A stretch of DNA of 64,000 bases from Paenibacillus sp. BSR1-1 (GTDB lineage: Bacteria > Bacillota > Bacilli > Bacillales > Cytobacillaceae), in assembly GCF_030403775.1 (NCBI RefSeq), contig NZ_JAQMWQ010000005.1, positions 1 through 64,000 of the forward strand, read 5' to 3'. Positions 35,583 to 44,325 of the stretch are shown piece after piece. Under the pieces are notes generated by a model. The model had not been told where the DNA came from, did no database searches, and was given only the letters and a program-made list of their open reading frames with translations. The translations under genes were made by a program, and so were the position numbers. Numbering within the stretch: position 1 is the stretch's first letter; each line of letters starts with the position of its first letter.

Positions 35583-36570
35583 AAAAATCACCATTCTCCT
35601 CCTTGGACTAATGCTGCTTATTCCAATAAACGGTTTAGCTGCATCTGAATCAAAGGTTTCCATTGATATGCATTACATTGTTGTTAGCCCAGCTGAAGAT
35701 GGGTCAACGAATATGATGAATATGGTAAATTACACGAATACATCATCTGAAGAATTTAAAGGTGACGGTTCAGATGAGGCCGTATTAAAGGTGACTCTGC
35801 CTAAAGGAGCAAAAGACCTAAACTTTTTAGATAACAAAATTGCCTTTAAACAGGTAGAAGAAGGGTTTATTACGACAACTCCTGTGCCAGCAAGCCAAAC
35901 ACAGGTACTCCCTTACAGTTATCGAATGGAAAAAGGCAAGGAGATTTCACTTACGGTAGATTATCAAGTACAAATGATGCAAATTCTTGTTCCTGAAGGA
36001 ATGGGAAGCATTGAAACGAAAGGCGTCCAAGCTACAAGTCAAGGACTATTTAAATTTGATGATCAAAACTATTTTGGCTATAGCATTGAAGGTCTTAAGG
36101 CAGGTCAAAGCTTCTCGCTGGTATACAACAAAGATGTACAGCCTGCAGCGGATGAGACAAAACAAGCTCAAACAACAAGTGACAGTTCAAAAAATAGTGC
36201 CGTAACTCACACAGCACCGGCTTTTCATAATCCAGGGCATCTTAGAATGTGGGCACAATCGCCATTACACCGCTTTAATCCGCATGTTTTCTTAATTATT
36301 TTAGGAGCCATTATCATCGCCGGAATCTCCTATTTTGCCTATTTCAAAAGAAAGGCGAGATTGGAAGAGGAAAGACTAGCCGCTGATAAGGAAGAAAAAG
36401 CTTTCAAACTATTAATGGCTAAGCAAAAGGCCATAATGGATAAAATTATAGAACTGGAAGAAACCTTGGGTGATGGAAAACTTTCAGAGAGTGAATACCA
36501 TGCTAAGCTGGACGCTTATAAACAGCATTTAGTTCAAGTGAAATTAAATTTACGTCATTTCATAGAGTAG
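35575..36570 (+). CDS. Unknown exported protein with C-terminal membrane helix in the ccm cluster
   Basis: About 331 residues from GTG 35575, which overlaps the previous stop (GTGATTAA) and follows GGGGGAAGG. It has a signal peptide ending near GLAASES, a beta-rich extracytoplasmic domain of about 180 residues, a polar linker, a membrane helix (FLIILGAIIIAGISYFAYF), and a charged helical tail with DGKLSESEYHAKLDAYKQHL. I do not recognise it. It shares layout with the gene at 31161 and lies immediately before ccmA, so a structural role in the Ccm complex is inferred. Confidence 0.7.
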   Translation: MIKKITILLLGLMLLIPINGLAASESKVSIDMHYIVVSPAEDGSTNMMNMVNYTNTSSEEFKGDGSDEAVLKVTLPKGAKDLNFLDNKIAFKQVEEGFITTTPVPASQTQVLPYSYRMEKGKEISLTVDYQVQMMQILVPEGMGSIETKGVQATSQGLFKFDDQNYFGYSIEGLKAGQSFSLVYNKDVQPAADETKQAQTTSDSSKNSAVTHTAPAFHNPGHLRMWAQSPLHRFNPHVFLIILGAIIIAGISYFAYFKRKARLEEERLAADKEEKAFKLLMAKQKAIMDKIIELEETLGDGKLSESEYHAKLDAYKQHLVQVKLNLRHFIE

Positions 36571-36595
36571 CAGCAGGCAGGGGGAGGGAACGCGA

Positions 36596-37300
36596 ATGAT
36601 AGATATAAAAAATTTGACGAAGCAAGCCAATAATAAAAAAATCTTACGTGGTGTAGACCTCCAGGTAAAAAAAGGGGAAACGGTCGCCATCCTTGGACCT
36701 AATGGTGCTGGTAAAAGTACCTTACTTAAGGTGCTGGCAACTCTAATTAAACCGACATCAGGTATTGTCAGAATAAATGGTTTAGATCTTAAAAAGAACC
36801 ATATTGAAATAAAAAAAATTTTAGGTTATTTACCCCATTCCAGTTTGCTTTATGATCACTACTCTCCATTAGAAAATCTTGTATTCTTCGGAAATGTATA
36901 TGGAGTGCGGGATGTAGAACAAAGAGCGATGAAGCTTGTGAAGGACGTTGGGCTATCTTTTTTCTTAAATGAACCGGTTAAGAACTTCTCTCGGGGAATG
37001 ATTCAAAGAATTGCGATTGCAAGGGCAATTGTCCATGACCCTGAGGTTCTCCTTTTAGATGAGCCCCATACTGGTTTGGATCAAGGCGCTATATCAATCT
37101 TAAATAATGTCATCCTTTCGATGAAAGAAAAGGGCTCTACTACGTTAATGGTTACTCACGATTTCAAACAAGCCGCTGAAATTTGTGACCGAATTATCAT
37201 TGTGAAAAACGGAAAAATTGTCGATGATTTTAAAATTAAGAATCGTAATTTAGAGCTTGTTTCAGAAAAATATGAAATGCAGATGGAGGGGGTATCATGA
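36596..37300 (+). CDS. ccmA: Haem exporter ATP-binding protein CcmA
   Basis: Protein of 234 residues, an ABC ATPase: Walker A GPNGAGKSTLLK at about 35-46, signature FSRGMIQRIAIARA, Walker B VLLLDEPHTGLD and the switch His in MVTHDFK. With CcmB and CcmC it drives release of holo-CcmE. The gene overlaps ccmB by four bases. A GGGAGGG site precedes ATG 36596. Confidence 0.88.
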   Translation: MIDIKNLTKQANNKKILRGVDLQVKKGETVAILGPNGAGKSTLLKVLATLIKPTSGIVRINGLDLKKNHIEIKKILGYLPHSSLLYDHYSPLENLVFFGNVYGVRDVEQRAMKLVKDVGLSFFLNEPVKNFSRGMIQRIAIARAIVHDPEVLLLDEPHTGLDQGAISILNNVILSMKEKGSTTLMVTHDFKQAAEICDRIIIVKNGKIVDDFKIKNRNLELVSEKYEMQMEGVS

Positions 37301-37977
37301 ATTTATTTCGTACAGCTCTCCTTCTTGCTAAAAAGGATTTATATTCAGAACTAAAAACAAAACAAATTCTAGTTACGCAAATTATCTTTGCAGGACTTGT
37401 TATTGTCGTATTCAGTTTTGCTTTTGATCCGGCTAATAACACAACAAAAGCAGTTATTCCCGGAGTTATATGGGTCATTATTGTGTTTGCAGGAATATTA
37501 GGACTTAATCGGTCATTTATATCGGAACAGCGAAATGATACCATGCAAGGCTTATTGGCAGCACCAATGGAGGCTGCGAGTATATATTTTGGAAAATTCC
37601 TGGCGAATTTCTCTATGATTCTTGTAGTCGAACTTGTTTCGATTCCGTTTTTATTTCTATTATTCGATTTTAAGTTTTTTGGAAGCCTTCCATATTTTAT
37701 TTTAGTCATTTTCTTAGGGAGTTTTGGGTTTATCGCCATTGGTACGTTCTTAGCAGCCCTCGCAGCCAATTCAAAAAGCAGTGAAATGCTGCTGCCGTTA
37801 TTGTTATTTCCCATTACAACTCCTATTTTAATTGGTGTTGTTCAAGCAACAAAAATTATTTTAACCAATATGGAAAAACTCCCAAGTGCAATTGCTTGGA
37901 TTCAATTGGTTTCTGCTTACGATGTGATTTTTTTTGTAGTTTGTTTCTTATTAATCGATTATGTGCTGGAGGTTTAA
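37297..37977 (+). CDS. ccmB: Haem exporter membrane protein CcmB
   Basis: Protein of 226 residues with six membrane segments. LLLAKKDLYSELKTKQ at the start and the pair of helices around VIPGVIWVIIVFAGILGLNRSF are typical of CcmB. It forms the membrane part of the CcmABCD complex. It starts within the ccmA stop (ATGA overlap) and is followed directly by ccmC. Confidence 0.88.
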   Translation: MNLFRTALLLAKKDLYSELKTKQILVTQIIFAGLVIVVFSFAFDPANNTTKAVIPGVIWVIIVFAGILGLNRSFISEQRNDTMQGLLAAPMEAASIYFGKFLANFSMILVVELVSIPFLFLLFDFKFFGSLPYFILVIFLGSFGFIAIGTFLAALAANSKSSEMLLPLLLFPITTPILIGVVQATKIILTNMEKLPSAIAWIQLVSAYDVIFFVVCFLLIDYVLEV

Positions 37978-37980
37978 GTG

Positions 37981-38742
37981 ATGAGTATAAATCTCGAACG
38001 AGAGAAAGCGGTGCTTCCTGGTTCAGGCCTGACTGAAACCAGGGGGGAGAATCTATCAAAAGTATTGTTTGGTGCATCCGCCATTTCCATGCTGGTTTCA
38101 CTTTATTTTATCTTTATTTTTGCTGCCGAAGAATCAACCATGCGCGCTGCTCAAAAAATCTTTTATTTCCATGTGAGTTCAGCATGGCTGGCTTTTCTAA
38201 CCTTTTTTGTAACCTTTGTGTTTAGTATTTTGTTTTTAATCAAACGGAAAAGAATATTTGATACCTACGCATATGTTTCTGCTGAAATTGGTGTAGTCTT
38301 CACCATCATCGTATTAACCACAGGTCCGATCTGGGCAAGGTCCGCATGGAATACTTGGTGGGTATGGGAACCACGGTTGATTACGACCTTAATTCTTTTC
38401 TTTATTTACGTTGCCTATATTATGATCCGTCAAATGGATGGTGTTTGGGATAAAAAGGCTCGTCTTGCTGCCGTTTTTGGCATCATTGGGTTTGCAGATG
38501 TCCCGATTGTTTTCTTCGCGATTCGCTGGTGGCAGACAAAATTCCATCCAATTGTGTTTGGTGAAGGGCCGTCCCAAAAGGGCGGAGGTATTGAGGATAC
38601 GATGTTAGTTGCACTGCTTGTTACCATCACGGCCTTTACGATTCTTTATTCTTATCTTCTTCATAAAGGTGTTTCGTTTGAAAATATGAAAATTAAAGTG
38701 GATCAGTATAAAGAAAAATTAAGAGAAACATTGGATAAATAG
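37981..38742 (+). CDS. ccmC: Haem-handling membrane protein CcmC
   Basis: Protein of 253 residues with six membrane helices and the WWD motif WNTWWVWEPRLITTLILF (about residues 121-138). Flanking His residues in IFYFHVSSAWLA and the one before the last helices would ligate haem. CcmC loads haem on CcmE. GGAGG lies eight bases before ATG 37981; a GTG at 37978 is also possible. Confidence 0.9.
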   Translation: MSINLEREKAVLPGSGLTETRGENLSKVLFGASAISMLVSLYFIFIFAAEESTMRAAQKIFYFHVSSAWLAFLTFFVTFVFSILFLIKRKRIFDTYAYVSAEIGVVFTIIVLTTGPIWARSAWNTWWVWEPRLITTLILFFIYVAYIMIRQMDGVWDKKARLAAVFGIIGFADVPIVFFAIRWWQTKFHPIVFGEGPSQKGGGIEDTMLVALLVTITAFTILYSYLLHKGVSFENMKIKVDQYKEKLRETLDK

Positions 38743-38754
38743 GAGGAATGAATC

Positions 38755-38886
38755 ATGAATTATGAATATATGTTAGGTGCGTATTCCGTTGCTTGGGTAA
38801 TCATTTTTAGTTATATGTTTATCATTGGAAAACGTCATGACAAGCTTAAGAAGGAAATCGAATTCTTAAAGCAGCTCGATAAATAA
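38755..38886 (+). CDS. ccmD: CcmD-like small membrane protein
   Basis: Protein of 43 residues, starting MNYEYMLGAYSVAWVIIFSY, with one membrane helix and a charged tail KRHDKLKKEIEFLKQLDK. Size, topology and position after ccmC match CcmD, which helps release holo-CcmE from CcmABC. GGAGG is at the preceding ccmC stop. The gene is short. Confidence 0.75.
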   Translation: MNYEYMLGAYSVAWVIIFSYMFIIGKRHDKLKKEIEFLKQLDK

Positions 38887-38914
38887 ATGTTGATCCGCGT
38901 CAGGAGGAAGTCCG

Positions 38915-39424
38915 ATGAACAAACGAGTTGGCAAATTGCTCGTAATGATTCTCATCGTAGGGATGTTTGGCTTTTTTGGTTATAGTTTAGTAACGAAGGG
39001 CAAACATACAGATGTGGGAGATAAGGCTTATAATTTCGAATTACCCAATTTGGATGGCAGCAAAACAAAACTCACAGATTATAAGGGCGAAGTGGTTATA
39101 TTGAATTATTTTGCCAGCTGGTGTGCCCCTTGTAAGCAAGAATTTCCAGAGCTGGCGGCCTTTCAAAAAGATTATGGCAAAAAGTATCCATTAATCATGA
39201 TAAACCGTGGAGAAACGATGGATAGAATCAATAAGGTTACGAAAAAAAATCAAGAGGGAATGACCTATCTATTTGATTATAATGCTAAAATTTCCAAATT
39301 ATATAATGTTACAGGGCAGCCTGAAACATTTGTTATTGATAAGCAGGGAATTATTAGAGAACATTATAACGGCCCGGTAACCGAAATGCAGTTATATAAT
39401 TGGGTTAAGAAATACGACAAATAA
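38915..39424 (+). CDS. TlpA/ResA/CcmG-like thiol-disulfide oxidoreductase
   Basis: Protein of 169 residues with an N-terminal membrane anchor (about 6-25) and a thioredoxin domain with active site FASWCAPCKQEFPEL (Cys near 70 and 73) and a cis-proline in TGQPETFVID. It should reduce the CXXCH cysteines of apocytochrome c outside the membrane. It is the last gene of the ccm cluster, with CAGGAGG before the ATG, and is followed by a strong terminator. Confidence 0.88.
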   Translation: MNKRVGKLLVMILIVGMFGFFGYSLVTKGKHTDVGDKAYNFELPNLDGSKTKLTDYKGEVVILNYFASWCAPCKQEFPELAAFQKDYGKKYPLIMINRGETMDRINKVTKKNQEGMTYLFDYNAKISKLYNVTGQPETFVIDKQGIIREHYNGPVTEMQLYNWVKKYDK

Positions 39425-39425
39425 T

Positions 39426-39469
39426 AAAAAAAGGATTGAACCATTTAGCTTGGGCTCAATCCTTTTTTT
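39426..39469 (+). terminator. Terminator of the ccm cluster
   Basis: AAAAAAAGGATTGA (39426-39439) pairs with TCAATCCTTTTTTT (39456-39469). Confidence 0.9.
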
Positions 39470-39499
39470 AATGGAAAGTATAAATTTCGACTTCGAGAC

Positions 39500-39566
39500 T
39501 GTCCAGCACCAGCGCCTAGCCCCTCGAGGTTTCTTGTCGGGGCTGACCAAGGCGCTTACGTTTTTC
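39500..39566 (+). repeat. GCGC-bounded intergenic repeat, full copy
   Basis: It begins TGTCCAGCACCAGCGCCTAG and ends GGCGCTTACGTTTTTC. AGCGCCT pairs with AGGCGCT and AGCCCC with GGGGCT, so it folds into a nested hairpin. A shorter copy in reverse orientation is at 49602-49630. I recall similar repeats between genes in other Bacillus-group genomes. It sits just after the ccm terminator and partly touches the end of the next gene. Confidence 0.75.
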
Positions 39567-40232
39567 TTATGTGTAATGAAATTCGGCCAATATATTGGCC
39601 CTTACAATAATTTGTCCCGGTTCAATTTGAGTAGCAGTCATGCTTTTAACCATGATTTCAGGCTGATAGGAAAAAGGTTGGACCGGTGCCCCCCCCTCAA
39701 CGACTAGGCTAGGAGTTTGTATTAATGTCACATTTAAAGAGCCGGCAATCGTTTCTGCTTTTTGGATTGCATTGGCCAGCGCAAGATTCAGTGCTTGCTG
39801 GTAATAGGCATCTTTATTTTTTACTTTAAACTGAACATTAGAGACATAATTAACTCCGTTTTGGACTGCTGTATCCACTACTTTTCCGATTTTCGATAAA
39901 TCGTCTATCTTCACTTGGAGTATATGAGTGATTTTATATCCGCGGAATATTTGTTTTCCCTGTTCGTAATCATAATCTGATTCAATACGGTAATCGAAGG
40001 TTTGGATCTGATTTTTACTGACTCCTTGCGATACTAAAGCATTGATTACCTTTGTAGATACCTGAGAATTTTGCTGCTGCGAGGTTATTAGCTCCTTTTC
40101 TTCCGTTATGACCCCTAAGTTTACCGAAGCTGAATCCGGTTGTACCGCTAATTCTCCTTCGCCATTCACTTTGATTAAAGATTCCCCAACTCTTGGAAAA
40201 CCGTTACGAATCGATGGATGGTAATAGTACAC
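39567..40232 (-). CDS. SIMPL-domain (DUF541) protein
   Basis: About 221 residues. VNGEGELAVQPDSASVNLGV, followed by KVINALVSQGVSKNQIQTF and the YRIESDYDYEQGKQIFRGY segment, is typical of the SIMPL family (BP26-like, oligomeric rings). There is no signal peptide. The proposed start is GTG 40232, six bases after GGAGGGG; the TTG at 40247 overlaps that site. It is divergent from the SpoIIIA operon. Role unknown. Confidence 0.82.
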   Translation of the reverse strand: MYYYHPSIRNGFPRVGESLIKVNGEGELAVQPDSASVNLGVITEEKELITSQQQNSQVSTKVINALVSQGVSKNQIQTFDYRIESDYDYEQGKQIFRGYKITHILQVKIDDLSKIGKVVDTAVQNGVNYVSNVQFKVKNKDAYYQQALNLALANAIQKAETIAGSLNVTLIQTPSLVVEGGAPVQPFSYQPEIMVKSMTATQIEPGQIIVRANILAEFHYT

Positions 40233-40337
40233 ATATCTCCCCTCCAAAAGCTTTTCTCTTTCCTATAAAATACGATACCCCTTTATAAAGGTTCCGCTTA
40301 TTAATAGATTGAAAACATATTTTGACAGATTTGAAAG

Positions 40338-40364
40338 TCATAATGTGTCTTAGCAGGCATACAT
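40338..40364 (+). promoter_or_regulatory. SigE-like promoter of the spoIIIA operon
   Basis: A -10 element CATACAT (40358-40364) lies 13 bases after TCATAAT (40338-40344). Both fit the mother-cell sigma-E pattern and stand about 45 bases ahead of spoIIIAA, which is expressed from a SigE promoter in B. subtilis. Confidence 0.65.
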
Positions 40365-40405
40365 TTTAATTAATGAGACAGGCATTTAAGAGGAGGAAGC
40401 TTTTT

Positions 40406-41329
40406 GTGGAAACGATCCTAAACTTTTTACCTAAAAATATCGCCGGCCTAATTAAACAAATCCCCTCTGATCAAAAAGAAAACTTGGAAGAAATACGGAT
40501 TCGTATCGACCGGCCAATTGAAATAACGATGAAGGGTACACCAAAATTCCTTTCATATATCATCCAGCCCGATGATGCCTTCCATCTAATGAATAAAATT
40601 AGTCAATTCTCCATCTATACCCTTGAAGAGGAACTTAAACGAGGGTATATAACCGTTTCAGGCGGACACAGAATCGGTCTTGCCGGCAAAGTTATTCTTG
40701 AAGACGAAAAAGTGAAGGCAATCAGAGACATCGCTTCTTTTAACATTCGGATCGCCAGAGAAAAGATTGGGATTGCAGACCCGATGATTCCGTATCTGTT
40801 TAACGGAAGCTGGAAGCACACCATGATTATCGGCCCGCCTCAAACGGGAAAAACAACCTTGCTTCGTGATATTGCAAGAATTATCTCTGCAGGGGATAGA
40901 GTGAAAGGCATTGAGTCTAATAAGGTAGGGATAGTAGATGAACGCAGTGAAATTGCCGGATGTGTAAATGGAGTGCCGCAGCTGACCTTTGGCCACCGGG
41001 TAGACGTTTTAGATGCTTGTCCAAAGGCAGAGGGAATGATGATGATGATTCGCTCGATGAGTCCGGAAGTCCTCGTTGTGGATGAAATTGGCAGGAAAGA
41101 GGATGCTGAAGCCATTCAGGAGGCTGTTCACGCGGGAATAAAACTCATAATGACAACACATGGGACGAGCTTGGAGGAAATAAGGAGCAGACCTTCCTTA
41201 AGGGAAATCCTTGATCAAAAAATTTTCGAGCGATTTGTTGTTCTTAGCCGAAAAAGTGGTCCTGGTACCATTACCCAAATATTAGATGAAACAGGCAAAG
41301 AAATGAAACAAAAAGTGAGTGTGACATAA
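40406..41329 (+). CDS. spoIIIAA: Stage III sporulation ATPase SpoIIIAA
   Basis: Protein of 307 residues, the same length as in B. subtilis. It has Walker A GPPQTGKTTLLRD at about 143-155, Walker B VLVVDEIGRKEDA, and a secretion-ATPase-like fold. It acts on the mother-cell side of the SpoIIIA-SpoIIQ channel. I start at GTG 40406 after GGAGGAAG, because this gives the family length; the open frame extends to 40373. Confidence 0.95.
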   Translation: METILNFLPKNIAGLIKQIPSDQKENLEEIRIRIDRPIEITMKGTPKFLSYIIQPDDAFHLMNKISQFSIYTLEEELKRGYITVSGGHRIGLAGKVILEDEKVKAIRDIASFNIRIAREKIGIADPMIPYLFNGSWKHTMIIGPPQTGKTTLLRDIARIISAGDRVKGIESNKVGIVDERSEIAGCVNGVPQLTFGHRVDVLDACPKAEGMMMMIRSMSPEVLVVDEIGRKEDAEAIQEAVHAGIKLIMTTHGTSLEEIRSRPSLREILDQKIFERFVVLSRKSGPGTITQILDETGKEMKQKVSVT

Positions 41330-41845
41330 ATGGTTAAGCTTATTGGAGCCATCTTTATAATTGTTGCAACCACTGTCATTGGATTTGAGGCGGCCCGGCA
41401 TTTTAGTGAACGGCCTAAGCAGCTTCGTGCACTAAGGTCTGCTTTGCAATCTCTTGAGGCTGAAATTATGTACAGCCATACACCATTACATGAAGCAGCA
41501 AGAAGATTGGCCGTCCAGCTGTCAAAACCACTATCCTCTTTCTTTGATAGTTTTGCCAAGAGATTAACGGATACGGAAACAACAGTAAAAGAGGCTTGGG
41601 AAACCAGCTTAAAAGAGATATGGAAGTCAACGGCTTTAAAGCAGGGAGAATTTGAAATTATGAAGCAATTTGGGGAAACCCTTGGCCGTCATGATCGCTT
41701 TTCCCAACAGAAACATATATTACTGACTCTTTCCCATTTGGAAAGAGAAGAAGCTGACGCGATTCAAGCACAGGCAAAATACGAAAAAATGGTAAAGAGT
41801 CTCGGGTTCTTATCGGGATTATTACTGATCATTCTATTATTTTAG
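41330..41845 (+). CDS. spoIIIAB: Stage III sporulation protein SpoIIIAB
   Basis: Protein of 171 residues. An N-terminal membrane segment (ligated to GAIFIIVATTVIGFEAARHF) and a C-terminal segment (LGFLSGLLLIILLF) flank a helical domain. It resembles a GspF-like component of the SpoIIIA complex. It begins directly after the spoIIIAA stop. Confidence 0.94.
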   Translation: MVKLIGAIFIIVATTVIGFEAARHFSERPKQLRALRSALQSLEAEIMYSHTPLHEAARRLAVQLSKPLSSFFDSFAKRLTDTETTVKEAWETSLKEIWKSTALKQGEFEIMKQFGETLGRHDRFSQQKHILLTLSHLEREEADAIQAQAKYEKMVKSLGFLSGLLLIILLF

Positions 41846-41856
41846 GGGGAAAAGCA

Positions 41857-42060
41857 ATGGGCTTAGAAGTGGATATTATTTTTAAAATAGCTGGAGTGGG
41901 GATAGTCGTTGCATTTTTGCATACAGTTCTTGATCAGGTTGGAAAAAAGGAATATGCACAATGGGTTACCCTATTTGGGTTTATTTACATTTTATTTCAG
42001 GTAGCTTCAATAGTCGATGATCTCTTCCAGAAAATAAAATCAGTATTTTTGTTTCAATAG
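41857..42060 (+). CDS. spoIIIAC: Stage III sporulation protein SpoIIIAC
   Basis: Protein of 67 residues with two membrane helices, starting MGLEVDIIFKIAGVGIVVAF, and a conserved DQVGKKEYAQWVTLFGFIYI. It is part of the SpoIIIA channel. GGGGAAAA is upstream of the ATG. Confidence 0.94.
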   Translation: MGLEVDIIFKIAGVGIVVAFLHTVLDQVGKKEYAQWVTLFGFIYILFQVASIVDDLFQKIKSVFLFQ

Positions 42061-42076
42061 AAGGGAGGGCTCTGCC

Positions 42077-42466
42077 ATTGAAATCATAAAAATTATCGGC
42101 GTAGCTCTAGTTGCAACCTTTCTGGCTTTAATTGTAAAGGAACAAAAACCTAATTTTGCCTTCCTATTAATCGTCTTTGTTGGTTGTACCATTTTCCTTT
42201 TTTTAGTAGATAAAATTTATGAAATTATTCATATGCTCGAAAAATTGGCCGTCAATGCAAAGGTAAACTTGGTTTATGTTGAAACCATTCTAAAAATAAT
42301 TGGCATTGCCTATATTGCTGAATTTGCTACGCAAATCACCAAGGATGCTGGGCAGGGGGCGCTGGCATCAAAGATTGAATTAGCAGGAAAAATTATCATA
42401 CTTGCCATGGCGATACCGATTCTGACGGTACTGATCGAAACAATAATCAAACTAATTCCGAGCTAA
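42077..42466 (+). CDS. spoIIIAD: Stage III sporulation protein SpoIIIAD (apparent ATT start)
   Basis: Protein of about 129 residues. From the ATT at 42077 the frame reads EIIKIIGVALVATFLALIVK, then EQKPNFAFLLIVF, matching the B. subtilis SpoIIIAD N-terminus. AAGGGAGGG lies seven bases before that ATT. No ATG, GTG or TTG exists in frame between the spoIIIAC stop and 42233, where the first ATG would remove the first 52 residues and at least one membrane segment. The C-terminal part (VYVETILKIIGIAYIAEFAT) is strongly conserved. Confidence 0.88.
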   Translation: MEIIKIIGVALVATFLALIVKEQKPNFAFLLIVFVGCTIFLFLVDKIYEIIHMLEKLAVNAKVNLVYVETILKIIGIAYIAEFATQITKDAGQGALASKIELAGKIIILAMAIPILTVLIETIIKLIPS

Positions 42467-42479
42467 TGAGGTGTAAAAA

Positions 42480-43679
42480 TTGAAGGCTAGGCTGCAGATT
42501 ATTCCCATTATCGTTCTCTTATTCTCCTTTTTATTTATTCCAAGTGTACAAGCTGCCGAAGAATCTAAAGACCCAGCTGCTCCAATTTCACCTCAGGCAT
42601 TGGTTGACGAACAGCTTAAATCCTTGGATTTAACAGAACTTAAACAATATTGGGAGGATATTTCCAATAAATATGGCGGTTTCCTGCCAGAAAGCCAAAA
42701 GGGAAGCTTGTATGACTTTGTAAGCGGTGAAAAAAAGTTCTCTTTTAAACAATGGGGGCAGGGGGTACTAAAGTTTGCCTTCCATGAATTTGTTGCAAAC
42801 GGTAAATTACTTGGATCTTTAATCATGCTGACCATTTTTAGCATGTTTCTTCAATCCATGCAAAATGCGTTTGAACAAAGTGCCATAAGTAAGGTTGCTT
42901 ATTCTATCGTTTACATGGTACTTGTTATACTCGCCTTAAATAGCTTTCATATTGCTATTAATTACACCAATGAAGCAATAGGGACTATGATTTCCTTTAT
43001 ACTAGCGCTCGTCCCATTGCTGCTGGCTTTAATTGCCGCGTCCGGTGGACTCATCTCAGCTGCCTTCTTTCATCCAGTTATTCTTTTCTTAATGAATATG
43101 AGCGGAGTATTCATGCAATATATTATTCTGCCGCTCCTATTTTTAGCCACTTTGCTCAGCATCGTCAGTACAATGTCAGAGCAATACAAAGTGTCACAAT
43201 TGGCGGCTCTATTAAGAAACTGGAGCATCGGGTTAATGGGGCTATTTCTAACCGTATTTCTTGGCGTTATCTCTGTACAAGGTGCATCAGCAGCAGTAAC
43301 GGATGGGGTAACCATTAGAACAGCTAAATTCGTGACAGGGAATTTCATTCCTGTTATCGGCAGAATGTTCACGGACGCAACAGACACCGTCGTTAGTGCG
43401 TCCGTACTGTTAAAAAATACGGTTGGCATTGCTGGGGTAGCCATCCTTTTAATCATTGTCGCTTTTCCGGCTATTAAAATCTTAATGATTGCCTTCATTT
43501 ATAAGTTTGCTGCCGCTATCCTTCAGCCAATCGGGGGAGGGCCGGTCATAAAATGTCTGGACATTATAAGCAAAAGCGTGATTTACGTCTTCGCCGCCCT
43601 TGGCATTGTATCCCTTATGTTCTTTTTAAGTATTACTGTCATTGTCGCGGCCGGAAATTTAACGATGATGATGAGATAG
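42480..43679 (+). CDS. spoIIIAE: Stage III sporulation protein SpoIIIAE
   Basis: Protein of 399 residues, the same as B. subtilis, with a signal-like N-terminus (ending SVQAAEES) and seven or more membrane segments. It starts at TTG 42480 after GAGGTG. It is a multispanning component of the SpoIIIA complex. The region around LIMLTIFSMFLQSMQNAFEQ is typical. Confidence 0.94.
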   Translation: MKARLQIIPIIVLLFSFLFIPSVQAAEESKDPAAPISPQALVDEQLKSLDLTELKQYWEDISNKYGGFLPESQKGSLYDFVSGEKKFSFKQWGQGVLKFAFHEFVANGKLLGSLIMLTIFSMFLQSMQNAFEQSAISKVAYSIVYMVLVILALNSFHIAINYTNEAIGTMISFILALVPLLLALIAASGGLISAAFFHPVILFLMNMSGVFMQYIILPLLFLATLLSIVSTMSEQYKVSQLAALLRNWSIGLMGLFLTVFLGVISVQGASAAVTDGVTIRTAKFVTGNFIPVIGRMFTDATDTVVSASVLLKNTVGIAGVAILLIIVAFPAIKILMIAFIYKFAAAILQPIGGGPVIKCLDIISKSVIYVFAALGIVSLMFFLSITVIVAAGNLTMMMR

Positions 43680-43695
43680 GAGGGAGATCTTAGCA

Positions 43696-44325
43696 ATGGA
43701 CTTTTTGAAAGAATGGGTAACAAATATTATTCTTTTTATTCTTTTAGCAACAGTAATCGATATGCTCCTTCCAAATTCAAGTATGCAAAAATATACGAAG
43801 ATGGTAACCGGATTGCTGTTAATTGCCATTATTTTAACCCCAATCTTCAAATTAATCTCTAAGGACTTCGAAACAGCTATTGGTTCAATCCCTTCATATC
43901 AAGCCCCTGGAGAAAAAAATATGAAAAATTCAATAGATTTAAAGAAAAAAGAAATACAAGCCTCCCAACATGCATATATTTTAGAAGAAATGGCTGTCCG
44001 ACTCAAAAAGGACGTTAAAGAGGAGTTGATGGAACAATACGGATTGGAGATAGCAAATATCGATATCGCCATAAACGAAGAAAGTGATCTAGCATTCCCT
44101 GAAAACCTCCAAAAGGTTATGGTTCTTCTGAAACAGCCAGAAACAAAAGTGAAGACAGTCGAAGCGATTAAACAAATCGAAATTAACACAGAAACACCTC
44201 TTCCATCAAAAAAATCAACAGAAGAAACAGAGCAAATAGCCGCATTTCTATCGCAAAAATGGAATGTAAAAGAAAAAACAGTTGAAGTTTCGATTGAAGG
44301 GGGGATCAATAAAAAGAATGGATAA
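43696..44325 (+). CDS. spoIIIAF: Stage III sporulation protein SpoIIIAF
   Basis: Protein of 209 residues with two N-terminal membrane helices (IILFILLATVIDMLLPNS and GLLLIAIILTPIFKLI) and an extracytoplasmic ring-building domain. AGGAGGG lies upstream. It overlaps spoIIIAG by eight bases. Confidence 0.94.
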   Translation: MDFLKEWVTNIILFILLATVIDMLLPNSSMQKYTKMVTGLLLIAIILTPIFKLISKDFETAIGSIPSYQAPGEKNMKNSIDLKKKEIQASQHAYILEEMAVRLKKDVKEELMEQYGLEIANIDIAINEESDLAFPENLQKVMVLLKQPETKVKTVEAIKQIEINTETPLPSKKSTEETEQIAAFLSQKWNVKEKTVEVSIEGGINKKNG

